DNA of 9,095 nt from an uncultured Lachnospiraceae bacterium (lineage in GTDB: Bacteria > Bacillota > Clostridia > Lachnospirales > Lachnospiraceae), in NCBI GenBank assembly GCA_902783935.1, contig CACZTA010000023.1:1-9095 (forward strand), written 5' to 3'. Each line of letters starts with the position of its first letter. Position 1 is the stretch's first letter. Below the pieces are notes generated by a model, which saw only the letters and a list, made by a program, of their open reading frames with translations, searched no databases and was not told the origin of the DNA. This document shows, one piece after another, positions 7,955-9,095 of this stretch. Position numbers and translations under genes: made by a program.

Positions 7955-7975
7955 ATCTACACGTAATCTACACGT
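7955..7975. repeat. tandem 11-bp direct repeat, possible operator
   Basis: ATCTACACGT occurs twice (7955-7964 and 7966-7975), one base apart, so the period is 11 bp, about one helical turn. It lies in the birA leader and about 45-65 bases upstream of the predicted start of the minus-strand transcript. Spacing like this is typical of tandem half-sites for OmpR/PhoB-type regulators. The repeat is exact; the regulator is unknown. Confidence 0.6.
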
Positions 7976-7996
7976 TAAGGATCATACCTCGTCGAT

Positions 7997-8015
7997 AAAA
8001 AAGCCGTTAATCGGC
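7997..8015 (-). terminator. small hairpin with T6 on the minus strand
   Basis: On the minus strand GCCG-ATTAA-CGGC is followed directly by TTTTTT, a short Rho-independent-like signal. It would stop transcripts coming antisense out of birA before they reach the CorC-type promoter. On the plus strand it is a hairpin 16 bases before the birA start. The stem is only 4 bp, so support is weak. Confidence 0.3.
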
Positions 8016-8031
8016 AAAGCACGGTAATAAT

Positions 8032-8856
8032 ATGTCAGAACTCAGTCAGGAAGAAATCATCAAATACGCATGCGGCTCAGGATCGGTCGATACGGCAGGC
8101 GCGATAACACCCGGATTCCGTCTGATCCTTCTCGACACTGCGACATCCACGAATGATATCGCAAAGGAAGAACTGGCGTCGGATCATTCCTCGCCGGTCG
8201 TGGTGATCGCGGATACGCAGACCGCCGGCCGCGGCAGGCTCGGACGTTCGTTCGCGTCGCCTCCCGGTGTTGGGATATATTTGTCGATCGGCACCTGCGC
8301 GCCTTCCGGTTTTGAACCCGGTTTTTTTTTTTTTTTTGCTGCCGTCGCGGTTTGCCGCGCGATAGAAAAAGTATGTCCCTGCACAGAGCCTCCGGGGATC
8401 AAATGGGTGAACGACATTTTCATGCGCGGCAGGAAAGTCTGCGGAATTCTCGCGGAAGCCGTTCCGATCCCTTCCGGCGGGTTTGGGGGAATCGTTACCG
8501 GGATCGGCATCAACTGTTTTCCCGGAAGCTATCCTGAAGAAATTGCCGGGATCGCAGGACCAGTGTCCGAAACAAAAGATTCATTCTCGCGGAACGCGCT
8601 GGCAGGCGCGGTCATTTCCGAACTTCTCGGGATCATGAAGGACCTTGAGCATTTCGACCCAGTACGGGTAGTGACAAACGAATACCGCAGACGGTGTTTT
8701 ATTATCGGTAAGAAAATCGCAGTGATAAACGCTGAGGGCACGAGGCCGGCGACTGCGCTGGCTGTTAGCGACGACGGTGGACTTGAGGTCGAATACCGTG
8801 ACGACAGTTCTCGGGCTGTACTTCATTCCGGGGAAATATCGATCAGGAAAATATAA
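8032..8856 (+). CDS. birA: biotin-[acetyl-CoA-carboxylase] ligase, without DNA-binding domain
   Basis: This cytosolic enzyme activates biotin with ATP to biotinyl-AMP and transfers it to a lysine of biotin carboxyl carrier domains. In the 274 residues the catalytic core starts near 31 with LLDTATSTND (33-42). QTAGRGRLGR (63-72) is the biotin/adenylate loop. KWVNDIFMRGRKVCGILAE (124-142) holds the lysine (135) matching catalytic Lys183 of E. coli BirA, and TGIGINCF is at 156-163. An SH3-like C-terminal domain covers about 225-274. There is no N-terminal winged helix, so this is a group I ligase that should not act as a repressor. Residues 98-102 are five Phe encoded inside a run of 16 T, where relatives have mixed hydrophobic residues. 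The overall length is normal. The ATG at 8032 has no clear Shine-Dalgarno, but an in-frame TAA at 8008-8010 and the lack of other start codons leave no upstream choice. It is divergent from the CorC-type gene. Confidence 0.93.
   Translation: MSELSQEEIIKYACGSGSVDTAGAITPGFRLILLDTATSTNDIAKEELASDHSSPVVVIADTQTAGRGRLGRSFASPPGVGIYLSIGTCAPSGFEPGFFFFFAAVAVCRAIEKVCPCTEPPGIKWVNDIFMRGRKVCGILAEAVPIPSGGFGGIVTGIGINCFPGSYPEEIAGIAGPVSETKDSFSRNALAGAVISELLGIMKDLEHFDPVRVVTNEYRRRCFIIGKKIAVINAEGTRPATALAVSDDGGLEVEYRDDSSRAVLHSGEISIRKI
8322..8337 (+). repeat. 16-T homopolymer inside birA
   Basis: An unbroken run of 16 T follows the G of a GGT codon and encodes five Phe before GCT-GCC. As given, the frame is intact. 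Loss of one T would bring a TAG at 8363-8365; gain of one T would lead to a stop at 8535-8537. Both would remove the KWVND catalytic segment. The run is strikingly at odds with the GC-rich codons around it. Confidence 0.95.
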
Positions 8857-8894
8857 CAAAACGGCCCGCCGACGCGCGCCGCTTAATTTTTGTG

Positions 8895-8922
8895 CAAAGC
8901 CCGCGGAGCGGGCTGCTTTGTT
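8895..8922. terminator. bidirectional terminator between birA and the prsW-like gene
   Basis: CAAAG-CCCGC, loop GGA, GCGGG, a CTG bulge and CTTTG form a two-part stem ending in TT on the plus strand and in CTTTG then CACAAAAATT on the minus strand. It lies 38 bases after the birA stop and 5 bases after the end of the opposing gene, the expected place for a shared terminator of convergent genes. The U-tracts are short. An additional TTAATTTTT stretch lies at 8882-8890. Confidence 0.6.
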
Positions 8923-8927
8923 ATGGA

Positions 8928-9095
8928 TCACAGATGCTCGTCGGCTCTTGCCATACGCCTCACCGCGATGAACGCGATTATATCAAGCACGATTATATAC
9001 GCGAAGAAGAACAGCACCAGTATTTCCATGTCCGATGTTGCGCAGAAATCATAAAGTCCATGAAGGGTCACAGGGATTAACAGGCTTTTGATTCC
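8928..9095 (-). CDS. probable PrsW-family intramembrane protease, C-terminal end only
   Basis: Only the last 55 codons and the TGA are inside the window; the gene continues past the right edge. The visible part has LIPVTLHGLYDF (residues 6-17), which contains the HxxxD signature of the last conserved motif of PrsW-type membrane metalloproteases. A hydrophobic segment (about 24-45) and a short basic-acidic tail (VRRMARADEHL) follow. PrsW proteins cut membrane-bound substrates such as anti-sigma factors; the EExxK and FxxxE motifs needed for confirmation would lie outside. The gene converges on birA with a shared terminator. A related CPBP-type protease is less likely because that family usually has a different residue in the last motif. 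The frame is well supported; the family call rests on one motif plus topology. Confidence 0.6.
   Translation of the reverse strand, partial: GIKSLLIPVTLHGLYDFCATSDMEILVLFFFAYIIVLDIIAFIAVRRMARADEHL

Noticed and set aside
7802..8031. BirA operator in front of birA
   Set aside because: This BirA lacks the winged-helix domain, and no long interrupted palindrome of the BirA-box type is present.
8857..8894. Separate terminator just after birA (CGGC...GCCG with TTAATTTTT)
   Set aside because: The stem would be 4 bp with a loop of about a dozen bases; the neighbouring 8895-8922 hairpin is much stronger.
1..9095. Defence island, mobile element or CRISPR
   Set aside because: All genes are core functions, there are no transposase, integrase or Cas-like frames, no regularly spaced repeats and no terminal inverted repeats.

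Overview
The window looks like a core chromosomal segment of a moderately GC-rich, Gram-positive anaerobe of the Clostridia. This is inferred from four things: an AddAB-type recombination nuclease, secA directly followed by prfB, SecA carrying a GGNPD-type insertion and a C-terminal zinc motif, and a stand-alone biotin ligase. A lineage near Clostridiales family XIII is possible, but the sequence alone does not prove it. I see no tRNA, rRNA, CRISPR array, insertion sequence or phage gene.

Layout. From the right-hand side of a divergent intergenic region (7802-8031), four genes run leftward on the minus strand: a CNNM/CBS/CorC-type membrane protein (7801-6530), secA (6418-3644), prfB for release factor 2 (3633-2536) and an addB-like gene (2531 to beyond the left edge). 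secA, prfB and addB are separated by only 10 and 4 bases and are almost certainly co-transcribed. The 111-base gap between the CorC-type gene and secA holds GC-rich hairpins, so secA expression may be partly uncoupled there. Running rightward is birA (8032-8856), a biotin-protein ligase without a DNA-binding domain. It converges on the 3' end of a probable PrsW-family membrane protease (9095-8928, minus), with a shared bidirectional terminator between them.

Function. The genes are housekeeping: protein export (SecA), translation termination (RF2), double-strand-break processing (AddB), probable ion homeostasis (CorC-type), biotin attachment to carboxylases (BirA) and membrane proteolysis (PrsW-like). 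They do not form one pathway. The minus-strand set is a typical mixed core operon.

What stands out. birA contains an uninterrupted run of 16 T inside its coding frame, which could make it slippage-prone or phase-variable, or could be a sequence-length error. The divergent promoter region has overlapping -10-like elements and a tandem 11-bp repeat. The secA Shine-Dalgarno is directly abutted by a hairpin. AddB has no recognisable Walker A motif. prfB has no programmed frameshift. I found no convincing new multi-gene system.
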